From: Gordionus sp. m RMFG-2023
Taxonomy: Eukaryota; Nematomorpha; Gordioida; Chordodea; Parachordodidae
Assembly (NCBI RefSeq): GCF_954871325.1
Contig: NC_088775.1
Coordinates: forward strand, 77,477,561-77,541,560
Length of the DNA stretch: 64,000 bases
Direction of reading: 5' to 3'
Shown here: positions 11,656-23,800 of the stretch, piece by piece
How positions within the stretch are numbered: position 1 is the stretch's first letter
Layout of the letters: every line of letters begins with the position of its first letter
Notes under the pieces: model-generated
Databases searched by the model: none
What the model saw: the letters and a program-made list of their open reading frames with translations, nothing else
What the model was told of the DNA's origin: nothing
Translations under genes and position numbers: made by a program

Positions 11656-13110
11656 CATGGTCGTCGCTAGCCTTTACAATCTCAGGGGGCTCAACTAAAA
11701 ATTTTTTATGGAGGGCTTCGCCCCCCATATCCCCCAATTTGCGGGCCTTCGGATCGCTTTTGCCCGGCCTTCGGCTGGGTTTTACATTAATATATTATAC
11801 TTTTTTAAAATTTACTAACTCTAAATAATTATTCTGAATGTCATTTATTATATTTTGAATACAAAATAAACTAGCATATAAATCATTAAAATAATACAAT
11901 AAATTTTTAAAAATAATTTTTTTAATACAAAATCTATTTTATTTTCGATTTTTGATATAAAAAAATTTTGCGTTTAAAGAATTATAAATGATAAAAAAGG
12001 TTAATGAATTCATATATATGCCTCAATAGATAATGATTTTTGAAAACTACATAATATAATATAATCTTAGCAACTTACATTGACAAAAGGTCATGAAACT
12101 AATATAACTCTCTATTACCATTTTAGACAATGTTTTATAGAATGGACTAATAAGAAAAAATTTACAGACCTTACCAAATCAACATTGAAGAAGAGAATAT
12201 AAATGACCAATCCAAATCATAAAACTATATGGTGGTTAGAGCTTCCTCTTAGATGACATGATGGAAGCTAGATAAGTAATCGAGAAAATTATTGTATGAT
12301 ATTGAATTTCTAAAAGATTATCTTCCATTTTTAATGATATATAAATGACTACACAGTTGACCATTATTGCTTATCTAAAATATGCGATCATATGCTCTCA
12401 GCAGCTGTAGTAATAATCTTAAATTACATTGTCACACAAATAATAGATGCTGGTTAATTTGAAATCCTAGCCATGACACTCACGATAGTAACCCATATCA
12501 GAATTTATTCTGTTAGATAAAAACAAAAACACTAAAAACCTTTGGAAGAAATTATGCAAATATATTGAAGCCTTGAGTTATTTACACAGCAAAAACGTCA
12601 TATTAGAAGTGAAACATTTTGTAACTACAAAATAAGAACCAGAATTATATCATGAAAGCAATTAAGATTTTATATATTATTGTCGCACCATTTCTAGTTG
12701 GTATATTATATCTTAAAATAATAGTAGTTTGATATAATATTAAAAATATATTCGTAAAATTTAACTCAAATCTATATTTCGAAGAAGAAAAAAATAGCTT
12801 CCCTAAAAACACGTAAAAAAGAGAAGAAAAGATATTAATTTATTACATCCATTGTTGGGATGAATAATAATACATTTAATTTTAATTATATTGTAAATAA
12901 ATAGATGGCGTTAAATATTTATAAGCAAATTGTTACTTATATTTATTATCAAAAGCATTTATTAGTAAAATTTTAAAAATATTAACTGTAATGTATTATA
13001 TAACTTTCAGTTACGTCTGTAAAAGTGGCATTTTACCTAATATTTTATAAAAAATTATATATAATAGAGGTTAATAAACTATATGTCTACTTCTTTTTAT
13101 AAATAAATCT
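11656..13110. mobile_element. Older relative of the 37.8-kb 'cataggcgtagcc' hAT-like element
   Basis: The left part has the same GC-rich words ('gggcttcgcccccc', 'gcgggccttcgg', 'ttgcccggccttcgg') as the right end of the element at 37799-38850. The segment near 12895-13100 ('aaataaatagatggcgttaa' onward) is the same sequence as 38346-38560. The termini are eroded, so the limits are approximate. Confidence 0.6.
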
Positions 13111-14229
13111 CTTATACTTTTTTGGATTTGGACCTTGAAAATAATTTTAGGAAGAGACATGATAATTAAATTTAAAAATCAATAATATAGTTGATTATGG
13201 ATTTTGAACTTGGCTAAAATATTAAATTATTAATTTTCAATTAATAAATGATTATATTTATTTAATTAGGGTTATATAATAATTTAAATAATAAAAGTCA
13301 ATTAAGCTTCAACTGTTAATGCTAAATTAATATTTAGTGAGTGATATTCAGAGTTGGGCAGGTCTTCTGGAAAAAGAATCTAGATACAGATATAGATTCT
13401 TTATAAAAAAATGAATCTTAGATACTTTTCAAAATGTCAAAAAGATACAAGATAAAAGATACTTGTATCTTTTACTAAATTAGAGTATCTTAAATACACT
13501 TTTAAATTATCATTACAAATTAAATTAGAATAGTTTATAAAATACAGTATTTATTATTTATTTGCGAAGAACATAGCATACACATATAAGAAAGAATATT
13601 TGCAATAATTAATAAAATATTTATTGATGACTACGTTTTATGTAAAAAGAAATTTAATAAAATCATTCGTATTCACAAAAAAAATTTATAATAACCAGAG
13701 ATTTTAATATTAATTTTTGCCCATTAATAGTATAAACAGGAAAGGGAGAGTAGTATATTTAATGGTAGCTGAAAATGTGCAAATAAGAAAAAAAATTAAA
13801 TCAAATGGTTAATTAGAATTTGCAGGTTATTTTCTGTTGTTTTAAATATAGATTATATTAGGAGTATATGGGTAAATGGCATCTCTAAAAAAAATATACT
13901 AGTTTTATTTTATTCATTATCTTTGATAAGTATTTATCATTACTTGTTTGTGATATTTATGTATTTTTTAAATTAGATATATTTTCTAATTTGACTTATT
14001 AATTCTTGCATTTGTAATATAATATATATATATAAATATCATTTAAATCTCTTTTCAAATTTTTTTTATATATTTCTTGCAAAATCATTAATTATATATA
14101 AAAAATATGAAAATAATGTACAACATTATATTATTTAATTGTTAATTACATAGCAATTTTCTTTAATGCATTTTAAATTGATTAAATTTTGTAAATAAAT
14201 ACTGTAATGTAATTTTACTTATATCATAA

Positions 14230-14900
14230 TGATGTACTTTGTGATCGGGTCATGATATTTTATTAATAAAAATTCCAAAATTATTTTTAAACATAAAAAA
14301 GATTAATCAAGAATTTCAAAATTATTTTACAGGAAAAAAATAAAGTATATCCAAACTATAAAAAATTCGTCCCTTTTATAGGGAAAATAAAAGGCGCAAT
14401 TATAAATTAAAATTAAATTGGCGCAAAGTGAAAAAAAGAACGTTTTTGTGGAATCGAGTTGTGTTAGTTTTATCGTACATAATTGGGGATAAAACCTACC
14501 CCCCTAAACTTCCCGAAACTCAAAATATACCTTGGGATGCAGGGTGGTCTCCCGGACCCAACGGTCTAACTCATATTTTCGGATCACCTTACTGAGGACT
14601 CCTAAAGTAAGAAATACAGTAAAGTGAGAGAAAACACAAAAGCCATATGTGTTAATCTCACTGTGTTTAACTTAAAACAAAAATTACCAAAAAAAAGAAA
14701 AACATTTTTTAACTTTCATTTTATGATACACAAAGGAGATGGATAAAAACTTTAATTAATTTTAACATAAACAAAAGAAGGGGATAAAAAACTTTTACAT
14801 CTTACACATAATAAAAGAGGGGGATAAAAAAACTTTTTTATCTTTAACATAATAAAAGAGGGGGTTTAAAGAAAAACTTCTTTTTTTTTTATCTTTAACA
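14230..14900 (-). repeat. 3' LTR of the gag-protease element
   Basis: 671 bp, apparently identical to 16854-17524. The left flank is cataa (14225-14229). Confidence 0.93.
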
Positions 14901-15269
14901 CTCCTCCCCCCCTAAATAGGCCACGGGGAGGGGGGATGATCCCGGTCTCGACTTAGCTTAAAAATTTTAGAATTATTACGAGTTCCGAAAACCGTCCCAA
15001 CAAAAAAAACACAACCAATTCCCACAATAAACAAAAATACGTAACTGAAATACTAAGAGTGACTAATAGAACGCCCTAGAAAGTATAACTGAATTATCAT
15101 TATAAAACTAATTAACCCTCCTCCCCCCCTAAATAGGCCACGGGGAAAGAGGAATGATATATATTGACTGGGAAAAAAAAATAAAAAAAAATATTTATAG
15201 TTTATAAATTGAATATTTGGGGAAAACGTTTAAATTTATGAAAAGAGGAGGAGGGAAAAAAAAGAGTAA

Positions 15270-16877
15270 TTAATTGTTCGATTTATCGGGAAATCGTCTT
15301 TTTCGGATTTGCTTATCATAGAAGCTCTGTAATTCAAGTTTCGTTTTTCTTTGACATAACTCATTGCTAATGGTATTTTGCAGTGGTTGGCTTGCTTGGC
15401 TAGGTTGGATACATTTTGGTTGGTCTTCTGGTTTTACACGTACGTTAATAGAAATTGGAAGTTCTCTTAGTATATCGTCGGTAATATAGGGGATCTTTGA
15501 GATTAGTTTTGTAGTGTTCTTTTTTGTGAATATGTTTGATATAATTGAGGGAAAAATTTCTATTACATCCCTGCCTATAATAGGGTTGTAATCATTTTTG
15601 GTGATTACTATTGTTATGTTTGCCGATTGTTGGTTATGTATTATTTCGGTATTTATTGTGCCTACTATAGGAACCGGATGTCCTGAATACGAATTTAATT
15701 TTATGGTAGGTTTAGTTACATGAAGGTTTTTAAACTGGGCGTTATATAAATTCTCTCCTATGATGGTAATGGGTGAACCCGTATCAACCTCCATTATTAT
15801 TGGAATTTTATTAATCTTTACGGAAGCTCGATAGGCTTCGGGTATGGTGTTTTCAATAATATTGTCGACGAGCAGGGATGTGGTGTTTGGAGGGGGGTCT
15901 TTTGTAGGGATAATTTCTATAGTTAAAGAATTTATCGAATGCTGATTTGAAGGATAGCTTTCAAGCTGTTCTATTGCATTTACCACATTGTTCGTTATCG
16001 CTTTCTTCGTTTCGGGTTGTAGGGCGGGTCTCATACAGTTTCGCTCTAAGTGACCTATTCGTCCACAATTGTAGCATTTGGGGGTTTGATATTGTTGCCG
16101 GTTATATGGGGGCCATTGAGAGGAATTGTTCGTGGGATATTGGTATTGTGGGGTTTGGTGATACGGGGGCACATAAGATGAATTGTTGGAGTGATTTGGG
16201 TATTGTTGTTGTTGGTTGTATTGAGTCCAATGCGATGAATTTTTGGTTGAATAATTGTCTCTATGGGTAGGTTGAGCGTTTGACTTGAATGTTAGGTGTG
16301 TATGAGTATCCTGAGGTGGGGGAATATCATAATTTCCTCCGTCTGATGTTGACCAGGATTCGATAAGCTCCTCGGTTTTTGCTATTTCCACATATTCTTG
16401 GAACTGAGTAGGGGGTAGCGATAGTAACTTGCGTTTTATTACTGTTGAATAAACGCCAGACATAAATTGAGTAGCCATAAATAAATCGTGGCTCTCCTTT
16501 AAATCGCAATTGTGGGCGATTTCGACCAGGGCTTCCGCGTACTGGGTTATTGATTCGTGGAGATGTTGAATTCGATTCCTTAGTCGGTAGCGGGCTTGAT
16601 TGGGTGGTTCGGCGAATTTGTCGATTGATTGATTAATTTTTAGAAACCCTTGGGTCTCTATTGACTCTGGATAGAACGTATTTTTTAATTTGGCAAATAA
16701 TGTTGGTCCGCAGTAAGTTAGAAATAATATACCTTTCTCTATATCATCGGATATATTCGTTGTTTGCAAACGAAACCGGTGTAAATAATTACACAAGGGT
16801 TCCGAAGCCGAATATTCGTTGATGTTGAGCGGTCTGAGCCCCCAGGGCGCCAATGATGTACTTTGTGATCGGGTCAT
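15270..16877 (-). CDS. Gag-protease polyprotein of the LTR element
   Basis: One open frame of 535 codons. Residues about 10-180 resemble a Ty3/gypsy-type gag. A Gln/Asn/Tyr/Pro-rich linker follows. A CCHC zinc knuckle (CYNCGRIGHLERNC) lies at residues 268-281 and binds RNA in this family. An aspartic-protease signature EVDTGSPITII is at about 363-373. The ATG (16877-16875) is within the LTR, eight codons before its end, and the next codons are the primer-binding site. The reading frame is not interrupted. The product presumably makes particles that depend on reverse transcriptase from another element (inference). Confidence 0.88.
   Translation of the reverse strand: MTRSQSTSLAPWGLRPLNINEYSASEPLCNYLHRFRLQTTNISDDIEKGILFLTYCGPTLFAKLKNTFYPESIETQGFLKINQSIDKFAEPPNQARYRLRNRIQHLHESITQYAEALVEIAHNCDLKESHDLFMATQFMSGVYSTVIKRKLLSLPPTQFQEYVEIAKTEELIESWSTSDGGNYDIPPPQDTHTHLTFKSNAQPTHRDNYSTKNSSHWTQYNQQQQYPNHSNNSSYVPPYHQTPQYQYPTNNSSQWPPYNRQQYQTPKCYNCGRIGHLERNCMRPALQPETKKAITNNVVNAIEQLESYPSNQHSINSLTIEIIPTKDPPPNTTSLLVDNIIENTIPEAYRASVKINKIPIIMEVDTGSPITIIGENLYNAQFKNLHVTKPTIKLNSYSGHPVPIVGTINTEIIHNQQSANITIVITKNDYNPIIGRDVIEIFPSIISNIFTKKNTTKLISKIPYITDDILRELPISINVRVKPEDQPKCIQPSQASQPLQNTISNELCQRKTKLELQSFYDKQIRKRRFPDKSNN
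16837..16853 (-). other. Primer-binding site of the gag-protease element
   Basis: In the minus sense, ttggcgccctgggg follows the LTR end tca directly. It starts with the TGGCGCC core common in retroelement primer sites. It is translated as part of gag. The tRNA was not identified. Confidence 0.7.
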
Positions 16878-17524
16878 GATATTTTATTAATAAAAATTCC
16901 AAAATTATTTTTAAACATAAAAAAGATTAATCAAGAATTTCAAAATTATTTTACAGGAAAAAAATAAAGTATATCCAAACTATAAAAAATTCGTCCCTTT
17001 TATAGGGAAAATAAAAGGCGCAATTATAAATTAAAATTAAATTGGCGCAAAGTGAAAAAAAGAACGTTTTTGTGGAATCGAGTTGTGTTAGTTTTATCGT
17101 ACATAATTGGGGATAAAACCTACCCCCCTAAACTTCCCGAAACTCAAAATATACCTTGGGATGCAGGGTGGTCTCCCGGACCCAACGGTCTAACTCATAT
17201 TTTCGGATCACCTTACTGAGGACTCCTAAAGTAAGAAATACAGTAAAGTGAGAGAAAACACAAAAGCCATATGTGTTAATCTCACTGTGTTTAACTTAAA
17301 ACAAAAATTACCAAAAAAAAGAAAAACATTTTTTAACTTTCATTTTATGATACACAAAGGAGATGGATAAAAACTTTAATTAATTTTAACATAAACAAAA
17401 GAAGGGGATAAAAAACTTTTACATCTTACACATAATAAAAGAGGGGGATAAAAAAACTTTTTTATCTTTAACATAATAAAAGAGGGGGTTTAAAGAAAAA
17501 CTTCTTTTTTTTTTATCTTTAACA
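16854..17524 (-). repeat. 5' LTR of the gag-protease element
   Basis: 671 bp, the upstream copy in the element's orientation. The right flank cataa (17525-17529) duplicates the left flank. Its last 24 bases also form the first eight codons of the gag frame. Confidence 0.93.
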
Positions 17525-18162
17525 CATAAATAAATAAAAGTAACTAATAAAGTTAAATTCTACCTTATTATAGTTATTTTATTAAGAGCCTTTTAAAATT
17601 ATCTAATATTATATATCAATTGTAGCTTAAATATTTCCTCTAATAAGAACTTTCTAAAATAATTAAATATAAAATATATTAGGGATGTGTCGATATTTTT
17701 TACTTATTTTAAAATATCGGTTATCGGTCAATATTATTAAATTTGATCCGATATAAAAATGGCTTCTTTAACAAAATTAAAATGTTATAAAATTTAAAAA
17801 AATAGTTATATCTGAAATCATTTATTTTTATAAATAAAATCGGAATCCATTTTTATGTATATTTTTTTTAGTAATAATAATTAATTAATAAACCCTATCA
17901 TATTGTTATTTTTTTGCGCATTATGTTTATAAAAGTGTGCGATAATCACTACAGAATCTGTTTTTAGTGAAACTGGTGATATTGACAGTTACTATCGCCG
18001 CAAGCTGATTTCTGATAAATTGGAAATATTGGTATTTCTAAAAAGAAATCTTCGCTATATTAATGTTAAATATTATTTTAAATATTTATTTCAAATTTCA
18101 TAATATAATTGTTTATTACTTAATATGTATATAGATTAATGTAATTACTTATTATATAAAAG

Positions 18163-19361
18163 TAGTGCTGTAAACGTTACCTCAAAAAAGAAACGCGTTA
18201 CCGTTACTCGTTACATTGGAAAAAAAGAACGCGTTACCCTTACTCGTTACCTTTTTAAAAAAGGAACGCGCGTTACTGACTTTTCAAAAAAGTAACTTAT
18301 TAATCGTTACTTAAAAAAATTAAATATTATATACAAAAATATATTTTTTTTTTACAATATATAATATAGACAAAACTATAAAAAATAATACATAAAATGA
18401 TGAGATCTTATTATAAAAATTTTTCACATATAATATATAATCATAAGATAACATTTTTTTGTAATAATTTTTTATTTATTTTTAGCAATAATTGATTTTC
18501 AAAATTTTCATCAGACAAACAAGAGCGCTTAGTGCTCAACACAGCCTTCGCCGTGCTAAACACACGTTCAATTGGAGCAGAGGATGGGAGGGTGGTATTA
18601 TATTTAATAAATAAAAATTTTAACTCGGGGAATTTATTAAAAATATTTAAAGAAGTATCTTTATTTTGAAAAAAATTTAATAAAACATCTTCACAAGGAT
18701 TTTCATTCATTTCCTCATCAAAAAATTTTTTATCTTTATCAGAAAATATTTTGGTATTTGTTTTGGATAATGGAATCAGGTCTGCTCTTTCTCTATCAAG
18801 ACCTTTTCTCAAAATGGAAATAAGATCTTGCATTCTTTGTTTATTCATCTCTGATTTTATCCAGGGCCAATCTAATTTAAAGAGTGGGTGAATCATTGCT
18901 GATAGTATATAGGGTTAAATTTTCTTCATCAGAAGAATCAACTATTATAGAGTTTGGCATATATTCTTAAAATAAATTATAATATAGAATAATAATATTA
19001 ATATATACTTTGAATTTTGATTGAATATTAGTTAGATTGATTGAAAATAACTAGCGAAAATTTAAATAAGAATGAAAGGAATGGTGGTTGATATGAATTA
19101 AAAACTCGGTTTATTATTTATATTAAAAATAAATAAAAGTAATTTTATAGCACAATAAAATATGTTTTTTTATTAATATTTTTTTAAGAAAAAATTTAAA
19201 GTAACGAGTAACGTTTTGCGTTACCGTTACCCAAAAAAAAGAAACGCGTTACCGTTACTCGTTACTTCTAGTAAAAAGTAACGTATGACGTTCCTTTTCT
19301 TCAAAAAAAGGTAACGACGTTAGTAACGTCGTTACTTTTTTGACGTTACCGTACAGCACTA
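18163..19361 (-). mobile_element. Third hAT element, innermost of the nest
   Basis: The inverted ends are tagtgctgtaaacg / tacagcacta, with a perfect 8-bp target duplication tataaaag (18155-18162 and 19362-19369). Subterminal 'cgcgttaccgttactcgtta' words are repeated near both ends. It carries the C-terminal transposase piece 18441-18896 and no full catalytic domain. An older copy lies at about 48025-49230. Confidence 0.92.
18441..18896 (-). pseudogene. hAT transposase C-terminal fragment (dimerisation domain)
   Basis: An open frame of 151 codons ends in the hAT dimerisation signature LPSSAPIERVFSTAKAVLST..R..L.DENFENQLLLK. The family's catalytic residues lie upstream in full-length transposases, and no such region is present here. 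Short sequence just upstream (opposite about 18900-18960: a DSSDEENLTLYT-like piece) may be the residual N-terminal exon. It sits inside the 1.2-kb element, so the element needs transposase from elsewhere. Confidence 0.85.
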
Positions 19362-19805
19362 TATAAAAGTGATTTAACAATAAAAATATTTTATATACTT
19401 TTAGAATTGCAATCGAATTGAATATAAACTATAACTGATCATTATAATATATTTAAATGACATAAGTTATGGTATAGTTAAATTATAGATGTTATACTAA
19501 TAAAAAGTATATTAAAAATTAAAACCATTGGTATCTTTACAAATACAAAATTATATATGATATCGGATCGGTAATCGGCCGATATAAATTTAATATCGGG
19601 AATATCTGATCAAATCGACCTCTAAAAAGTGGTATCGGTATATATCCAAAATGATTTTAATTTGATAATCAACCATCCATCTTCTATAAAAAATTTTAAT
19701 AAGAATTATCTAAGAGGGACTTATGTATAGGTATTATTATGTTAATAATTATAAAATAAAAATGTATACTATACTTTAATATGTTTAACAAAGTTTGTAG
19801 AGTGT

Positions 19806-19968
19806 TCAACCTTTAATAACTTTTTTACTTGTGCAATTTTGACATTCGGCTTGTACCTTGTCCTTTTTCACATGAATTACTTTATAAAATTTTCCATCTA
19901 GAATTTTAAGATTCGGATTTGATTCAGGAGAACCTATCTCTATAATTTCATCTTCACTACTAAATATG
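19806..19968 (-). pseudogene. N-terminal exon-like piece of a hAT transposase
   Basis: The minus strand encodes SSEDEIIEIGSPESN, then KFYKVIHVKKDKVQAECQNC and TSKKVIKG before a stop. This resembles the zinc-binding start of hAT transposases, where a C-x2-C follows a 'V.A.C' strand. It probably belongs to the outer hAT element. The piggyBac-type MITE begins right at its upstream edge (19973). Confidence 0.6.
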
Positions 19969-19972
19969 TTAA

Positions 19973-20177
19973 CCCTTTCTCGCCCGGTATATTTCCCATG
20001 AACAAAAAATACTTATACTTTGATATAATAAAATAATGATTTTGACAGGTTAATGCGAAATAATAAATATTGTTTTATAAATTAATATCTCTAAGTACCA
20101 ACCATTAGTTTCTTTAAATATAAAAATTAATTGATTAAAAATTTTGATGACAAATGATCTCGCTGGGCGCGAAAGGG
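19973..20177. mobile_element. piggyBac-type MITE, 205 bp
   Basis: The ends are CCCTTTCTCGCCC and GGGCGCGAAAGGG (12 of 13 matched as inverted repeats). They are flanked by TTAA on both sides (19969-19972, 20178-20181), the piggyBac target. There is no coding capacity. Confidence 0.88.
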
Positions 20178-20843
20178 TTAAACATTATACAATTTAAAAA
20201 ATTATAAAATATATCCTTTTCTTATTTTGGTGTTGTTATTTTTAATATATCTATTTTTGTGATCTGTAAAATTTCCAACTAATTTTGGTTATCAATATTA
20301 AAATATAGCAAAAAATAAAAAAAATAATACAAGATTTCACAGAAAATAAAGTTACATTGTGTGATATGTAAATGTTCTAAACATGAATATTAAAAAAAAA
20401 TCTGTATCTGTATCTCTATCTGTATCTTTTTAAAGAAAATGAAAAAGATACAAGATTCTTTTCAAAATAAAGGATCTTAGATACAGATACTAGTATCTTA
20501 TTAAAAATGTCAATAAGATACTGAGTACAAGATACAAAAGAATCTTTATCTTAGATACAAGTATTCGCGGTACTACCCAACTCTGGTGATATTGTTATAT
20601 TTTTAACATAGAATTTGATTGAAAGCTGACATAGTATAATTTAAATATAATAATCTAATCTAATAATTAAAATAGTATTTAATAAAAATTAAGATAGTCT
20701 TATTAATTTTTTAATAAAATTAAATCTATATATTACTCAATAGAATTATAAAAGAAATTATTCAGAGGGCAATTTAAAACACTTATTTTTAGCTCAGAGG
20801 GATATTAAGGAGCCATTAAAAAAAATTTTTTTACTTCAGGGGG

Positions 20844-23800
20844 CTATAAAGGGATATTCCACTTTTGTAACCTTAAGGACATGGTACTATTGTCCTTGAG
20901 TCCCTTGGTAAAAATGTGGACTAGTGGTTTATGGTCCGTGATGATAGTAACCAAATATTCTTGAAATCTTTTAATTGCGAACATTATGGCAAGAGCCTCA
21001 CGCTCAATATTGGTGTAATTTATTTCCGATTTTGCTAAGGTTCTAGACGCAAAAGCAATGGGTTTTTCTTTTCTATCTTTCTCTGTGTGAAATAGTACAG
21101 CCCCTAATCCAGATTTGGATGCATCAGTCGCAATCCCAATAGGTAATTCCGGATTAAAATAGGTCAGTGCTGGCGGGAGACTAATCAACTTCTTTAAATC
21201 ATTACAACTTCTGGAATGTTCTAAGTTCTATTCCCATTCTTTTTTGTTGACCATTTTGTACAACGGATCAGCAATATCAGCAAAGTTATTCAAAAATTTT
21301 CTATAATAACCAGCCATTCCCAGAAATATTGACAACTCAGCAGCTGATTTTGGTTCTGGCATATTAATTATTGCTTCAATTTTATCATGGTTAGCATGAA
21401 TCCCCTTGTCATCTATATCGTAACCCAGGAACCTAACTTTATTTTTTAAAAAATAAACTTTTGGCAAAGTTAGGTACTAACCCGTACGATAATATTCTCT
21501 CAAAGACCTTTTTGATGTTTGTTTAAATGTGCTTCATCGTTATTTCCAGTTATTAATAAGTCATCAATATAAAATATGACATTTTTCATATCACCGAAAA
21601 TCTGATCCATGCTATTTTTATCGATCGGAACTTGTAGAAAAGCATTTTTGAAATCGATTTTGGTAAAATTTTTTCCTTCTGAAAGTTTAACTATAAGATC
21701 ATTTATACATGGAAGTGGGTATCTAAAGTCTTCGAGAGCTGGGTTTATAGTGTCTTTAAAATCTGCGCAAAGCCTGATGCTCCCATCATCTTTGTATACG
21801 GCCGTTATAGGACTCGCCCATCGCACATCATTAACAGGCTCAATAATTTTTTCGTGTATCCATTTATTCAGTTCTTTGCCCACAAGATCAATCTTTGAAT
21901 ACGGTATACGTCTTGGTGGTATTATTTTAGGTTGGGCGTCACATCTTAAATGTAAATTGACATTTACTTTGTTAATTGGTTCGCTAGTCAATTTGGATTC
22001 ACAATCTTTATAAAGTTTATTGATTTCGTCTTCATAATTGGTGTCGACATTTCCTGTGAATTTATTTAAAATATTTTTAAAGGCATTGATCCAGATTCTT
22101 CCTAATAACGCGTTCTTTCTCGACTCTACAACTACTGCTAGTGAATATTTGGTGATTCCTTCATAAATTACTTTAACTTAAGTTGTCCCGATGATTTTAA
22201 TCAAGTTTCCGTTGTAGGCAAGCCGCAAACTGGATTTCTTCATTTCTCTTTTGCCAATTTTTTTAGCCATATCATGAGGTATGATGGTATACTTCGATCC
22301 AGTGTCAACCTGCATAGTAGTAGTAACATTATTTAATTTCAAAAAAGCACTGCCATCACCTTTGTCTGTATTTTGAGCCAGGTTGTTGACATTGAAATCA
22401 TTCTCATTATTGTCTTTGGCAGTGCCAACTTTATTTTCCCCAACTTCTTCAATGTTCATATTACAATTATTGCTATCGTAGAAGTTTTGATTATTATACT
22501 GAATTTGTTTTCTTTGATTAAAATCCCTCCACCGATTATCGTTATATTCGATTTGTTTTCTTTGGTTATCCTTATTATGCCACCTGTTGTTTCCTTCATA
22601 ATTATTTGAATTGTTGTTATAAGATCGGTAATTATTATGATTTTGATCGTCACATTGAATCTGCCTCCTCTGAATATAATTATACCAGACGTTGTTCCTA
22701 CCATAGTTGTTGTTATAAGATTGATGATTATTATTATGAAAGTTTCTGTTGCTATTGTTATACCGATAATTGTAATTTTGATAGTTACTATCATTATACT
22801 GATTATTTCTATAGTTGTTATTATTATAACTGTTATTGTTTCTAACGTTACTAAAATTCCTATTCCTGTTGTCTTTAACATTATTAAAATTGTTATCACC
22901 AAAATTTTTCCTACTGTCAAAATTTTGCCTCGAATAATAATTAGGTCTATTATAGTTACTATTAATCTCATTCCTATTAGAAGTACTTTGGATATCTAAA
23001 TTCTTATCATTATTTCTATTATTGTCATTATTTTTATTAAATTTTTTATCCCTACTAAAAACATAATTAACATTGTCACTTTCTGATTTAATGTTAATAC
23101 TATCTAATTTTCTTCCTATTTCAATCATTTCGTCTAATGTGTAGTTAATATTTTTATTTAATTTATTTTTATATTGTCATTTAAACTAGATTTTCTCAAT
23201 TTTTCTTTTATGCGATCATCATTAATAAAATTACATTGTCTACTTAATTTAGACAGTCTAAAAAACCAATCCAAAAAAGATTCATTAACACCTTGTGAAG
23301 CAAGGTTAAACTTCCCAGTCAATATCCAAACATCTTGACTGGGTAATAAAAATTTTAATTTTTTAATAATAATTTTATAATCTTTGATATCTTCCTTAGT
23401 ACATAATGACTTAATTTTATCGTATAGGTCATCAGATAAATTGCTCATCAATGTTTCAATTTTTACTGAGTCGGATAAAATTGTTTGAGAGAAATAATCG
23501 TCAAGTCTCTCCAAATATATGTCCGTCAAGCCTCCCTCCAACTTTGGGAACTTAACTTCCCTGTTGGAGGATATGCTAATTTTACCATCCATAATGCAGA
23601 TTTTTATTTTAAAGACTTTATTTAAATTAGTAAAGATAAATATTGTCACTATTATGTATTCAATTTCTTTTTTATCCAAATTGCAAATTTTTATTTTAAA
23701 ACTTTATTTACATTAGCATAAAGATATTTGATTGTCGTTGTAAAGTCATATAAAAAAAATTTTTTTTTTTTACTTTGTGTGTGTCCTTTATATCGAATAA

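Larger units (their letters stand above)
14230..17524 (-). mobile_element. Young non-autonomous LTR element encoding gag-protease only
   Basis: It is a minus-strand LTR element of 3295 bp. The two 671-bp LTRs (14230-14900 and 16854-17524) look identical by eye. They begin TG and end CA in the element's sense and are flanked by a perfect 5-bp duplication cataa. A polypurine tract lies next to the left LTR (opposite ctcctccccccct, 14901-14913). The primer-binding site follows the right LTR. The internal part encodes gag and an aspartic protease, but I see no reverse transcriptase, RNase H or integrase. It looks structurally whole for a non-autonomous element. Identical LTRs imply very recent insertion. 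Confidence 0.92.
17680..19650. mobile_element. Second hAT-like element, nested
   Basis: The left end is tagggatgtgtcgatattt. The right end, read inward, is tatataccgataccac. Both carry the 'GGATGTACCGATACCAC' type of hAT terminus, also seen at 60838-62118. Several 'atcggttatcggtc' words lie inside both ends. I could not fix the 8-bp duplication, so the limits are good to tens of bases. It is split by the third hAT element. Confidence 0.65.
13349..20585. mobile_element. hAT element, 7.2 kb, host of a transposon nest
   Basis: The ends are cagagttgggcag and ctacccaactctg, inverted. They are flanked by a perfect 8-bp target duplication gtgatatt (13341-13348 and 20586-20593). 'agatacaagata'-type words are repeated just inside both ends. 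Its length comes from later insertions: an LTR element (14230-17524), a second hAT (about 17680-19650) holding a third (18163-19361), and a piggyBac-type MITE (19973-20177). An exon-like piece of its own transposase is at 19806-19968 (-). Confidence 0.9.

Noticed and set aside
22456-22999. Ile/Thr- and Ile/Val-rich open frames overlapping the gag region on both strands
   Set aside because: They are shadows of the Asn-rich AAY-type codons of the Ty3/gypsy region.
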